DNA of 64,000 nucleotides from SIG622 sp045604705 (GTDB lineage Bacteria > Bacillota > Clostridia > Oscillospirales > CAG-382). The stretch spans positions 7,155-71,154 of the forward strand of contig JAZUOO010000021.1 of the NCBI GenBank assembly GCA_045604705.1. The letters run 5' to 3'. Every line of letters begins with the position of its first letter. Positions within the stretch are counted from its first letter, which is position 1. Under the pieces are notes generated by a model that made no database searches, was not told the origin of the DNA, and saw nothing but the letters and a program-made list of their open reading frames with translations. A program made the translations under genes and the position numbers. Below, piece after piece: positions 44,649-52,071 of the stretch.

Positions 44649-44736
44649 GTGGAGCTTTTTCGTACTGTTTTACCTCTGCGTAGGTGCAACCACAATTCTT
44701 GCAAGGGGATATGCCCCGAACCTCAAAATCGCACAT
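44629..44736 (-). CDS. Possible 35-residue Cys-rich ORF
   Basis: ATG 44736 gives MCDFEVRGISPCKNCGCTYA then EVKQYEKAPHENKYR. CKNCGC suggests a metal site. GGAGGAG lies 15 bases upstream, rather far. It lies between the HigB-like gene and the HTH gene on the same strand. The DNA shows a codon-like pattern but I cannot identify it. The rest of 44522-44926 shows no other gene. Confidence 0.4.
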   Translation of the reverse strand: MCDFEVRGISPCKNCGCTYAEVKQYEKAPHENKYR

Positions 44737-44926
44737 ATTTTGAGCCGATTTCTCCTCCCTCCGCAGTACCCTCCGACCAACTTGATTTTTTGAAAAATTC
44801 TAAGGTCTAAAACCCCTGATATACAAGGCTTTTCGGGGTGTCAGGACCAGGAGAAATTGACTTTTTTATATAGCTTCAAAAACACATTTCAAAAAAGTAC
44901 TTTTCTCCTGGTCTTTTGCTTAAATT

Positions 44927-45280
44927 TCAAGAACAAATATGTATATCTATCACGGCTTTGCAATCACAATTTAAGTACTTACGTGCCTTCTCAAATGCTC
45001 GTAAATTATCCTTTTTATCGTGCTTGTAAAAACCATAGAGAAGTACAATATCTTTATCCGAAAGTGTAAACAAAATCCTTGCCATATTGCCTGATGCCTT
45101 TGCTCGGAGCTCATACAGATCGTTGTATTTGCCGATTGAAACGTGTTTTACATAGGGTTCTGTCAGCGGATTTTTGTCGTCAGCAAGATACATAAGCACA
45201 AAGCCGATTTTCTTTCTTGTCTTATCGTCGGCTTCTTTCAAAAACTCCTTGACTGCATTACTCGCAAATATCTTTCTCAT
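44927..45280 (-). CDS. HigB/Gp49-like RelE-superfamily toxin
   Basis: Start ATG 45280 after GAGGAGGAAAACA; the longer frame lacks a ribosome binding site. The 117-residue protein fits the phage-derived Gp49/HigB group: KHVSIGKYNDLYELRAKASG, NMARILFTLSDKDIVLLYGF and YKHDKKDNLRAFEKARKYLN. Such toxins cleave mRNA on the ribosome. The start overlaps the last 23 bases of the integrase gene, so the two are coupled. HigA antitoxins usually lie just downstream and contain an HTH; none is visible, so the pair is incomplete or the partner is unusual. Confidence 0.72.
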   Translation of the reverse strand: MRKIFASNAVKEFLKEADDKTRKKIGFVLMYLADDKNPLTEPYVKHVSIGKYNDLYELRAKASGNMARILFTLSDKDIVLLYGFYKHDKKDNLRAFEKARKYLNCDCKAVIDIHICS

Positions 45281-46472
45281 TGTTTTCCTCCTCATTGTTA
45301 AACGCCGCAAAGCTTACAGCACTCTCCAAAGCCTGCCTTGCCATACCGCCCATTTTCTCTGTAATATGTGTGTAATAGCGGAGCGTAAATTCAAGTTTTG
45401 AATGTCCTAAAGTTTCCTGCACATATCTCGGGCTTATTCCGCTTTCTGCAAGAACTGTTGCGTAGGTGTGCCGCAAATTGTGGAATTTGAACGGTATATC
45501 AAGGTCGGCTTTAAGTGTTCGTGACATAAACTTGACACTATTTGTGGTAAGCATTTCGCCGTTGACCTTGACATTTACAAAGTCTGTAATTTCCATCAGT
45601 TTTTCCTTGTTTCGCACAAGTCGTTCCGTCACAAAATTTCTCTTGTATCCGTCACCGTAAAATGCCTTGCTTTCCTCTTGTTTAGATTTAAGGTTCTTAA
45701 GATAAGTACAGAAGCTGTCGGTGATGTTTACACTTCTGTATGCGTTGGTTGTTTTAAGAGGGCAGAAGCACCACTTTTTGTCCTGAAACAATAACTGCTT
45801 ATGCACCTTGATTTTGCGGTTTTCAAAGTCAATATCGCTCCACTGAAGTCCGAAGACCTCACTTTCACGAAGACCCGTGTTAAGTGCGATATAAAACGGC
45901 ACGATAACATTAGTCCCCTGCAAACGTTGTTCCATTGCACGAAGCTCATCGGGCGTGTACGCTCTTATCTCGCCTTTGTGTCTTGGATCGGGCGGAGGTG
46001 TTATCTCGCAGAAAATGTCCTTTTTGAGATACTGCCGTTTGTGTGCGTAACCGAAAAGCACTTTCAAAAACTTATACAGACCCTTGACAAATTCATCGCT
46101 GAGATAAGTACGCTTTTCGTTGAGAAAGTCGTTTATCATATTTGCGTTAATCTGGTACATATAAAAGCTGCCGAACCGTTCTGCATAATGATTCTTGTAA
46201 AGCGACTTATAACGCACAATGGTTGCATAGGCTCTTGTTGCCGGGGCTTCGTTTTCGATAAATTCCGTGTAGACCTCGGTAAAGGTGATTTTCTTGTTCT
46301 CCACATAATCGCCCGTGTTGTTGTAGAGGTAGAGAACATCATTGAGAGCTTTTGCGGCTTCCTTTTTGGTTTTGTAACCGCTTCGCTCAATCTGATTTCT
46401 TTTGCCGCCTGCCGCACCGAACTCAACTCTGTACGACCAGGTAGCTCCCTTTTTTCTGATACTTCCTTGCAT
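45258..46472 (-). CDS. Tyrosine integrase of the element (Tn916/phage type)
   Basis: Start ATG 46472 after AGGAGGATATTTTT; 404 residues. It has an N-terminal arm-binding AP2-like domain (SIRKKGATWSYRVEFGAAGG, KTKKEAAKALNDV), a core-binding domain, and a catalytic domain with Arg202 (TGLRESEVFGLQW), Lys240, His331/Arg334 (HNLRHTYATVLAE), His357 (LGHSKLEFTLRYY) and Tyr367. It should recombine the att sites at the rubrerythrin 3' end. The gene reads away from the right end, with its 5' side about 400 bases from the att repeat, the normal arrangement. Confidence 0.92.
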   Translation of the reverse strand: MQGSIRKKGATWSYRVEFGAAGGKRNQIERSGYKTKKEAAKALNDVLYLYNNTGDYVENKKITFTEVYTEFIENEAPATRAYATIVRYKSLYKNHYAERFGSFYMYQINANMINDFLNEKRTYLSDEFVKGLYKFLKVLFGYAHKRQYLKKDIFCEITPPPDPRHKGEIRAYTPDELRAMEQRLQGTNVIVPFYIALNTGLRESEVFGLQWSDIDFENRKIKVHKQLLFQDKKWCFCPLKTTNAYRSVNITDSFCTYLKNLKSKQEESKAFYGDGYKRNFVTERLVRNKEKLMEITDFVNVKVNGEMLTTNSVKFMSRTLKADLDIPFKFHNLRHTYATVLAESGISPRYVQETLGHSKLEFTLRYYTHITEKMGGMARQALESAVSFAAFNNEEENNEKDICE

Positions 46473-46734
46473 AAAAATATCCTCCTGAATTAAAAAATTA
46501 AATTGTGTGTTTTTAAGGGCAAAAATACCCCACAATTTTCACACCGATTTTATCAAATTAAAAACCCAAATCTTAATTTTTTGGCAAAAAATTTTCCCAC
46601 GAAACGATTTTTTTACACCCCGAAAACCCTTATAGCAAGGGCGTTTCGAGAGATTCCGTGGGAAATTATTTTTTCGGGCGATTTTTCTCTCATTTCCCAC
46701 GGATTTCCCACGGGACAAAAAAATACATATAAAT
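46473..46734. other. Right att arm region
   Basis: This gap between the integrase start and the rubrerythrin terminator has several copies of the motif CCCACG in both orientations (46601, 46656, 46693, 46704), including the 20-base block identical to the left end. It has no gene. It probably contains integrase arm sites and the int promoter. Confidence 0.5.
46693..46712 (+). repeat. Possible integrase arm site, right
   Basis: Two copies of TTTCCCACG separated by GA; identical to 27366-27385 and in the same orientation. Confidence 0.5.
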
Positions 46735-46777
46735 AAAAAAGAAACACGACTATCTAAAATCAGATAATCGTGTTTCG
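46735..46777 (-). terminator. Rubrerythrin terminator
   Basis: Minus strand AAACACGATTATCT / AGATAGTCGTGTTT (one mismatch), 6-base loop, C and T6. This copy lacks the nested hairpin of the left copy. Confidence 0.85.
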
Positions 46778-46930
46778 TGATTATGAAATAAAGCTACGCT
46801 TTATTTATTAAAAAGCCTTATTTTAAGCCATTCTCAGAGGATATTTAACTTTATTTTTTCGTATCTAAAATTAGTTAAAATATCTCTTTAGGAGACCCTC
46901 GAAGCCTTTTCCATGCCGAGCCTCGTCCCT
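46741..46930. repeat. Right direct repeat at the element boundary (att-like)
   Basis: Partner of 27125-27298. It covers the terminator, a common CCTTATTTTAAGCCA block, a 10-base identity TATCTCTTTA (46881-46890) that may include the crossover, and the end of rubrerythrin. Confidence 0.75.
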
Positions 46931-47458
46931 CGCCATCTCATGCACAGTATCGTGAATAGCATCAAGACCGTTTTTCTTAGCGCAAGCAGCAAGGTCAAAC
47001 TTACCCTTTGTTGCACCGTACTCACAGTCAACTCTCCACTTAAGGTTGTCCTTTGTGGTAGCCTTCATGTTGGGCTCGAGATCCTCGCCGAGAAGCTCTG
47101 CAAACTTTGCTGCGTGCTCTGCTTCCTCGTATGCTGCCTTTTCCCAATAGAGACCTACTTCCGGATAACCCTCTCTGTGTGCGATTCTTGCCATGCAAAG
47201 GTACATACCTACCTCAGCGCACTCGCCGTTGAAGTTAGCCATAAGCTGTTCGAATATGTACTTCTTGTCTTCCTCGGAAATATCGGGATTGTTCTTTACT
47301 GTTTTTGCATATACGCCGTATTCGTGCTCAGCCGCAAGAGCTGCTCCCTCTTCCATAATGTTAAACTTTTCAGCAGGAACCTTACATACGGGACACTTTT
47401 CGGGAGCTGCATCGCCCTCGTGAACATAACCGCAAACTGAACATACAAACTTTTTCAT
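46871..47458 (-). CDS. rbr: Reverse rubrerythrin (rubredoxin domain first)
   Basis: 195 residues. The rubredoxin-like iron site is at the N-terminus (Cys6, Cys9, Cys22, Cys25 in FVCSVCGYVHEGDAAPEKCP), followed by the ferritin-like di-iron domain (ANFNGECAEVGMYLCMARIA, AAYEEAEHAAKFAELLGED, VHEMARDEARHGKG), the order of reverse rubrerythrins. These reduce hydrogen peroxide and protect anaerobes against oxygen. It lies under an Rrf2 regulator. The last 20 or so codons come from the att repeat, but the frame and the Glu/His ligands are preserved, so the gene should still work. Confidence 0.93.
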   Translation of the reverse strand: MKKFVCSVCGYVHEGDAAPEKCPVCKVPAEKFNIMEEGAALAAEHEYGVYAKTVKNNPDISEEDKKYIFEQLMANFNGECAEVGMYLCMARIAHREGYPEVGLYWEKAAYEEAEHAAKFAELLGEDLEPNMKATTKDNLKWRVDCEYGATKGKFDLAACAKKNGLDAIHDTVHEMARDEARHGKGFEGLLKRYFN

Positions 47459-47516
47459 GATAACTTTCCTCCAAAATTCAATATAATTTTTTATATATTT
47501 TAGGTTTTTCCTTTAC

Positions 47517-47933
47517 CTACAGATTTTTACCCTCAAAGGTAACATTGGAAAGTTCTGCGACCAGCTTCTCGTTGATGTCCCGGTAAAGCCGGTGGAATCT
47601 GCATCCCTTGTGCTCTTTCCCTGTTCTTGAACAGTCGTATGTATCGGAAAGACACCTTGAGATTTCAACCTTGCCCTCTATAGCCTCAATAACACGTGCA
47701 AGCGTTATCTCGCCCGGTCTCATAGCAAGTCTGTAACCGCCGTTGACGCCGATGGTGGAATGTATTATTCCCTTGTCCTTCAGAAGTCTTAGAACCTTCA
47801 ATGTTGTGGGCTTCGGAACACAGGCAGCTTCGCCAATCGCCGAAGCTCCCATACTTGCAGTTCCACTCTGGGTACTGTCCGCAAGAACGGCTATCATTCT
47901 CACGGCATAATCGGTTTCAAGTGCAAAATGCAT
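47517..47933 (-). CDS. Rrf2-family regulator with Fe-S type cysteines
   Basis: 138 residues. A winged HTH (IGEAACVPKPTTLKVLRLLK, GGYRLAMRPGEITLARVIEA) is followed by three cysteines, Cys94, Cys101 and Cys111 (SRCLSDTYDCSRTGKEHKGC), spaced much like those that bind a [2Fe-2S] cluster in IscR/NsrR/RsrR. It should sense oxidative or nitrosative stress or cluster status and control the downstream rubrerythrin, 58 bases away on the same strand, as well as itself. Confidence 0.88.
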   Translation of the reverse strand: MHFALETDYAVRMIAVLADSTQSGTASMGASAIGEAACVPKPTTLKVLRLLKDKGIIHSTIGVNGGYRLAMRPGEITLARVIEAIEGKVEISRCLSDTYDCSRTGKEHKGCRFHRLYRDINEKLVAELSNVTFEGKNL

Positions 47934-47958
47934 ATCCGTTCCTCACTTTTGTTTCAAT

Positions 47959-48010
47959 GTCTACCTTTTTGGTACACGTTTATTATATCACTTCTTTTTC
48001 AATTTGTCAA
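47959..48010 (-). promoter_or_regulatory. Consensus promoter and palindromic operator of the Rrf2-rubrerythrin operon
   Basis: Minus strand TTGACA (48005-48010), 17 bases, TATAAT (47982-47987), a perfect consensus. Just downstream, covering the start of transcription, is the palindrome GTGTACC-AAAAA-GGTAGAC (47959-47977), well placed for repression by the Rrf2 protein. The rest of the gap to 48148 shows nothing further. Confidence 0.75.
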
Positions 48011-48148
48011 GGGGTTTCGCAAAATTTTTTTAACTTTTTTCAAAAAAGCGATGGAGCGAAAAATACCGCACATTATATGAAAAAATTACAATAAATCACC
48101 AAAAGCCATTAAAGCAACTTAATTGCAGAATTGAGAAATATGTTGCAT

Positions 48149-48180
48149 AAAAAAGGATGCACCGTCTTTGGTACATCCTT
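48149..48180 (-). terminator. Terminator of the PepSY gene
   Basis: Minus strand AAGGATGTACC / GGTGCATCCTT with a 6-base loop, then TTTT. Confidence 0.8.
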
Positions 48181-48209
48181 GAGGCTCAACAATTTGAAAA
48201 GCGTCCGTA

Positions 48210-48656
48210 TCAGTCAAAAATATCCCTTTCAAAGGAAAGAATTCTGCCGTCATCGGCTTTTATTTCCACGTCATATTCGGTAGAGTCTTTACTGAATTCA
48301 AGTTCATATTTCAATATGCCATCATCCCTGTCAAGCTCAACCCTGTCAAAGATAACCTGGTTTGCCGTAAGTCCTGCTCTTTCAAGTGCAATTTCCTTAG
48401 CCTTATCCTCACCGATAAGCGGGACCTCGGGAGTATTTTGTACGGGCTTGAGTGTGTTATCGGTGTTTGTGGATGCGGAAGCGCCCTTGCCGACATCAAA
48501 ACCGGCACCCGAAACCGCAGAGCCGTTATCCGTAAGACCGGTTTTTCCGTTATGAGTGCGGTTTCTGTTATCGTTTACAAAGGTTGCGGCGGCAATGCCT
48601 GCTCCCAGTCCCAATACAAGAATAGTGCTTGCAATAATGATTATAGTTTTTTTCAT
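48210..48656 (-). CDS. PepSY-domain membrane-anchored protein
   Basis: 148 residues: an N-terminal hydrophobic anchor (TIIIIASTILVLGLGAGIAA), a Gly/Ser/Asn-rich linker and one PepSY domain (LIGEDKAKEIALERAGLTAN, YELEFSKDSTEYDVEIKADD). PepSY domains act outside the membrane, often as protease inhibitors or in regulation of the cell envelope. It is a single gene divergent from the Crp/Fnr regulator; whether that regulator controls it is unknown. Confidence 0.82.
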   Translation of the reverse strand: MKKTIIIIASTILVLGLGAGIAAATFVNDNRNRTHNGKTGLTDNGSAVSGAGFDVGKGASASTNTDNTLKPVQNTPEVPLIGEDKAKEIALERAGLTANQVIFDRVELDRDDGILKYELEFSKDSTEYDVEIKADDGRILSFERDIFD

Positions 48657-48738
48657 ATAATGTCATCTCCTTTTTATTTGAATTGTGTTTAAAGAATTAT
48701 ACTGTTTCCCGTGATATGGTTATATTACGAGTATATTC

Positions 48739-48768
48739 TTGACAGAAAGAAGCGGGATATGCTATAAT
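48739..48768 (+). promoter_or_regulatory. Promoter of the Crp/Fnr gene
   Basis: TTGACA (48739-48744), 18 bases, TATAAT (48763-48768). Confidence 0.78.
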
Positions 48769-48801
48769 GGGCAGAGAAATAAAACGAAAGGAATCCTGGA
48801 A

Positions 48802-49479
48802 ATGGAAAAAAAACAATTATCAGAGCTGTTTGCACAAGTATTTCCTTTTTGGAACAATCTTTCGGAAAATGACAGAGGAACACTGCTGCGGAGCTCCCAA
48901 AAAATACACTTCGGAAAAGGAACTACCATACATGACGGCAGCGAATGTACCGGCGTAATTCTCATAAAAAACGGAAGCCTGCGGGCTTACATACTCTCGG
49001 AGGACGGCAAGGAAGTTACACTGTACCGCCTTTTTGCAGGTGATATGTGTATGCTTTCAGCCTCCTGTGTCCTTGAATCATTAACCTTTGACGTCTTTAT
49101 AGATGCAGAGGAGGAAAGCGACTGCGTTGTGGTGGGCGGCTGTGCCTATGCGGATATGTCGGAAAGAATTCCCGAAGTGAAAATATTTGCCCTTGAAAGT
49201 GCGGTTTCGAGATTTTCCGATGTCATGTGGGTAATGCAGCAGATACTTTTCATGAGCTTTGACAAGCGTCTTGCAATATTTCTTCTTGACGAAAGCTCCA
49301 AAAACGGCAGTGATACAATAAAATTAACTCACGAGCAGATCGCAAAATACATAGGAACTGCCCGTGAGGTGGTAACAAGAATGCTTAAATATTTCGTATC
49401 CGAGGGATTTGTTACATCCTCAAGAAGTGAGGGAATAAAGCTCACGGATAAAGCGGGACTTCGCAAATTGGCACTTTAG
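48802..49479 (+). CDS. Crp/Fnr-family transcriptional regulator
   Basis: Start ATG 48802 after GAAAGGAATCCTGGAA; 225 residues. It has a cyclic-nucleotide-type beta roll (IHDGSECTGVILIKNGSLRA, LFAGDMCMLSASCVLESLTF) and a C-terminal HTH (LTHEQIAKYIGTAREVVTRM). There is no N-terminal FNR Cys cluster, though Cys residues in the roll (CMLSASC) might sense redox or metal. It converges with trxA, and a palindrome at -41 of the trxA promoter is a good candidate for its site. Confidence 0.88.
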   Translation: MEKKQLSELFAQVFPFWNNLSENDRGTLLRSSQKIHFGKGTTIHDGSECTGVILIKNGSLRAYILSEDGKEVTLYRLFAGDMCMLSASCVLESLTFDVFIDAEEESDCVVVGGCAYADMSERIPEVKIFALESAVSRFSDVMWVMQQILFMSFDKRLAIFLLDESSKNGSDTIKLTHEQIAKYIGTAREVVTRMLKYFVSEGFVTSSRSEGIKLTDKAGLRKLAL

Positions 49480-49481
49480 TA

Positions 49482-49790
49482 TCAGCCGTCGATAAGTTCA
49501 AGTATTGCAGCCTTGGGTCTTGCGCCTGCGGATTTGTTGACAACCTCGCCGTTTTTAAGGATCACCAGCGTTGGAATGCTGAACACTCCGAAAAGACTTG
49601 CCAGCTCAGGCTCAGTGTCTACATTGATTTTGCCTACAGCGATGTCATTTCTCTCTTGGGCAATCTCATCAATGATAGGGGAAACCATACGACAAGGACC
49701 GCACCAGTCTGCGTAAAAGTCGAGAAGTACAGGCTTATTTCCGTTTTTTAAATCCTCAAAATTGTTTTTGTTAACATTGATAACTGACAT
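49482..49790 (-). CDS. trxA: Thioredoxin
   Basis: 102 residues, the normal thioredoxin length, with the active site Cys30-Gly-Pro-Cys33 in DFYADWCGPCRMVSPIIDEI and the cis-Pro region GVFSIPTLVILKNGE. It reduces disulfides in the cytoplasm. GGAGGTAGAAATT precedes the ATG. No thioredoxin reductase gene is in the window. It ends two bases from the convergent Crp/Fnr gene. Confidence 0.95.
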   Translation of the reverse strand: MSVINVNKNNFEDLKNGNKPVLLDFYADWCGPCRMVSPIIDEIAQERNDIAVGKINVDTEPELASLFGVFSIPTLVILKNGEVVNKSAGARPKAAILELIDG

Positions 49791-49896
49791 AATTTCTACC
49801 TCCGTGAAAATGTAATTTCGTTAAATTAAATCCTTATGCAAAAGTGAATGCGACCGTATGAATTATTCTTTTGCCTTTTGTTTGCTTTGTGATTAC

Positions 49897-49937
49897 ATTA
49901 TACCCGCGAAGACAAAATAAATCCGTGACTTTGTCAC
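49897..49937 (-). promoter_or_regulatory. trxA promoter with Crp/Fnr-like palindrome near -41
   Basis: Minus strand TATAAT (49897-49902) has no good -35 (CGGATT at the right place). Instead a palindrome GTGAC-AAA-GTCAC (49925-49937) is centred at about -41, the class II activator position for Crp/Fnr proteins. Confidence 0.62.
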
Positions 49938-49992
49938 AAAAATAAAACTCCCTTACTGCAAGGTTTTTCCGAGCCTTTTGCAAAAGGGAGTT
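49938..49992 (-). terminator. Terminator of the AraC gene
   Basis: Minus strand AACTCCCTT / AAGGGAGTT with a 29-base loop containing further pairing, then TTATTTTTG. On the plus strand the hairpin is also followed by a T-rich stretch. Confidence 0.65.
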
Positions 49993-50027
49993 CTTTTATT
50001 CTCGGCATCAATAATGGTGCTGCTTCT

Positions 50028-50918
50028 TCAGAATTTTTCCGTGCCGTCCTCACCGTTGCGATACTTTACCGGCGAAACTCCCGTCATCTTCTTAAAAGTC
50101 TTTCCGAAATGGGGAATATCGGTAAATCCCGTGGAAAAAGCTATCTCGCGTACGGATATATTGCTTGAGCGCAACAGCTCCATTGCCATATTTATCCTGT
50201 AATTGACGATAAAGGCATGAATGGAGGTTCCCGAGTTTTTTTTGAATATCCTGTTCATATAGACCGGGTTCATATAAAAGGTCTGAGCAAGGCTCTCGTA
50301 GGAAATATCCTTGTCGTAATTGCTCTGGATATATTGAATAATGCTTCTTGTAAGTACAAGTTCGCGATTGCTCTCATCGTCTCGTGTAATGTTTTTTTCG
50401 CGAATGATACTTATGATTACCGATTTGAGAATACTTGACAAAAGCTCATCGAGACAATAATCGTTTACGACGTTGAATTCTGTGGTCATAAGCCGAAGTC
50501 TTGACTCCACCGAAACAAGATTTTCAATAACAATGGGGCTGCCCAGAATATCGCTGTCGGTAAAATAATGCTTTTCAAGAATATCATTCTCGGTGAACTT
50601 GTCCGAATGCATCGGATGAAAGGGCTTTACTATATGCTTGAAGTTGTGAGTGCAGTCAAAATTAAGAGCAATAAAATCTATCGCCACATCGCCCATGGGC
50701 TGCCATACATATTTTGTGCCTGCGCGGAACATCAGTGTACATCCGGGAGAAAGACGGTATGTTACACCCTCGATGGTCATACTGCCTTTGCCGGAGATAA
50801 TATAAAACAACCTGCAGTCCGAGCTCTGAAGCTCAAAAAACACATCTTCTTTTGTATTGCAGCTGATATTTGTGACTATCGCCTGGCGAACAAAGGGACA
50901 CAATTCCTCAAGCGTCAT
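50028..50918 (-). CDS. AraC-family regulator of the glycyl-radical operon
   Basis: Start ATG 50918, 7 bases after AAAGGAG; 296 residues. The N-terminal cupin (FYIISGKGSMTIEGVTYRLS, GCTLMFRAGTKYVWQ) is followed by two HTH motifs (ISYESLAQTFYMNPVYMNRI, ISVREIAFSTGFTDIPHFGK) and MTGVSPVKYR. It is divergent from the glycyl radical enzyme operon and probably activates it on sensing its substrate or product. Confidence 0.9.
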   Translation of the reverse strand: MTLEELCPFVRQAIVTNISCNTKEDVFFELQSSDCRLFYIISGKGSMTIEGVTYRLSPGCTLMFRAGTKYVWQPMGDVAIDFIALNFDCTHNFKHIVKPFHPMHSDKFTENDILEKHYFTDSDILGSPIVIENLVSVESRLRLMTTEFNVVNDYCLDELLSSILKSVIISIIREKNITRDDESNRELVLTRSIIQYIQSNYDKDISYESLAQTFYMNPVYMNRIFKKNSGTSIHAFIVNYRINMAMELLRSSNISVREIAFSTGFTDIPHFGKTFKKMTGVSPVKYRNGEDGTEKF

Positions 50919-50965
50919 GTCCATACTCCTTTCAATATCAATTTTACACATAGCTATATAATTTT

Positions 50966-50994
50966 ATGGTAACACATAAAAAAAGAATTGTCAA
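50966..50994 (-). promoter_or_regulatory. Promoter of the AraC gene
   Basis: Minus strand TTGACA (50989-50994), 17 bases, TACCAT (50966-50971). Confidence 0.72.
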
Positions 50995-51082
50995 TGGAAT
51001 TTCGGGGATTTTTTTGTGTTTTCAAAAGAAGTTTTATGCATCTTAAAGTATGAAAAACACAATTCCAAGTTTCGATTCTACA

Positions 51083-51111
51083 TTTACATAAACACTGCAT
51101 GAATATATAAT
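51083..51111 (+). promoter_or_regulatory. Promoter of the glycyl radical enzyme operon
   Basis: TTTACA (51083-51088), 17 bases, TATAAT (51106-51111). About 90 bases separate the two divergent promoters, enough for AraC sites. Confidence 0.72.
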
Positions 51112-51155
51112 GAAAGTGTAAAGTAAGAATCATATTCCCCGAAAGGAGTCTGCAA

Positions 51156-52055
51156 ATGAAAACATACATTACGGATATTCAGCGTTTTTCTCTGCGTGAC
51201 GGTGACGGAATAAGAACCTCCGTATTTTTTAAAGGCTGCAATATGAGCTGTCCCTGGTGTCACAATCCCGAAACATTAAAATCAGAGCCCGAGCTTATTT
51301 TCTATGCGACCAAATGTATAGGCTGCGGAAAATGCTTTGAGGTATGCCCGAATAATGCCCATAAAATTGTCGGCGATAACCACATTGTAGACAAAACCCT
51401 TTGCACAAGCTGCGGTAAGTGTGTGGATGTCTGCTATGCGGGTGCTCTGAAAATGTGCGGCAAGGAAATGACCGTTGAAGAAATAATGAAAGAAGTCCGT
51501 CAGGACATTCCCTACTACAAGAACAGCGGCGGCGGTGTAACTCTTACCGGCGGTGAAGTTTTGTGCAACAAAGATTTTGCGATAGCTCTTGCCAAGGAGT
51601 GCCGCAAGGAAAATATAAGCGTTGCAATAGAATCCAACATAAGCTTTCCGTGGGATTATTCAAAGGAACTGTTTGAACTCTGTGACCTTATTATGTGCGA
51701 TATAAAAATATTTGACGATGCAAAGCACAAGGAAATGACGGGAATCTCAAATAAGAATGTCCTTGAAAACATAAAAATGCTTGATACCCTGGGCAAACCC
51801 GTAATCGTAAGAACTCCTCTTATTCCGGGAGCTACCGACGGCATGGAGAATCTTATTGCAATTGCTTGTTACATAAAAGATTTAAAGAACCTTGTAAGAT
51901 ACGAAATACTTAACTTTAATCCGTTGGGTGAGGGTAAATACAAAGGACTTGACAAGGAAAACAAATACATTGATGCACGTCCGGAGAAGAACGATAAGCT
52001 CGAAGCAATACTTGCACAGCTTTCAAAAACAGGCGTTACCGTCAAAATAATATAA
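51156..52055 (+). CDS. Glycyl-radical enzyme activase (radical SAM)
   Basis: 299 residues. The radical SAM motif Cys-x3-Cys-x2-Cys is in FKGCNMSCPWCHNPE, and two further ferredoxin-like [4Fe-4S] motifs follow (CIGCGKCFEVCP and CTSCGKCVDVC, residues 55-100), the layout of activases for non-PFL glycyl radical enzymes. SAM cleavage yields the radical placed on Gly706 of the partner encoded 16 bases downstream. The ATG follows GAAAGGAGTCTGCAA. Confidence 0.94.
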   Translation: MKTYITDIQRFSLRDGDGIRTSVFFKGCNMSCPWCHNPETLKSEPELIFYATKCIGCGKCFEVCPNNAHKIVGDNHIVDKTLCTSCGKCVDVCYAGALKMCGKEMTVEEIMKEVRQDIPYYKNSGGGVTLTGGEVLCNKDFAIALAKECRKENISVAIESNISFPWDYSKELFELCDLIMCDIKIFDDAKHKEMTGISNKNVLENIKMLDTLGKPVIVRTPLIPGATDGMENLIAIACYIKDLKNLVRYEILNFNPLGEGKYKGLDKENKYIDARPEKNDKLEAILAQLSKTGVTVKII

Positions 52056-52071
52056 GAGAGGAGAGACTGCA

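Larger units (their letters stand above)
27239..46890. mobile_element. Integrated element in the rubrerythrin 3' end (about 19.6 kb)
   Basis: Diverged direct repeats containing the rubrerythrin tail lie at both ends. A tyrosine integrase gene (45258-46472) sits next to the right end, and an excisionase-like and a sigma-like gene lie toward the left end. Identical 20-base sequences beginning TTTCCCACGG occur just inside both ends (27366-27385 and 46693-46712), as expected for integrase arm sites. The rubrerythrin frame is restored at the right end. I see no relaxase, coupling protein or type IV secretion gene, so it is a non-conjugative island or a mobilisable or degraded element. The exact ends are approximate. 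Confidence 0.75.

Noticed and set aside
45258..46535. Longer integrase start
   Set aside because: The extra 21 codons come before the AGGAGG site, so ATG 46472 is used.
27239..46890. Conjugative element or prophage
   Set aside because: No relaxase, coupling protein, VirB4, capsid, portal or terminase gene was found.
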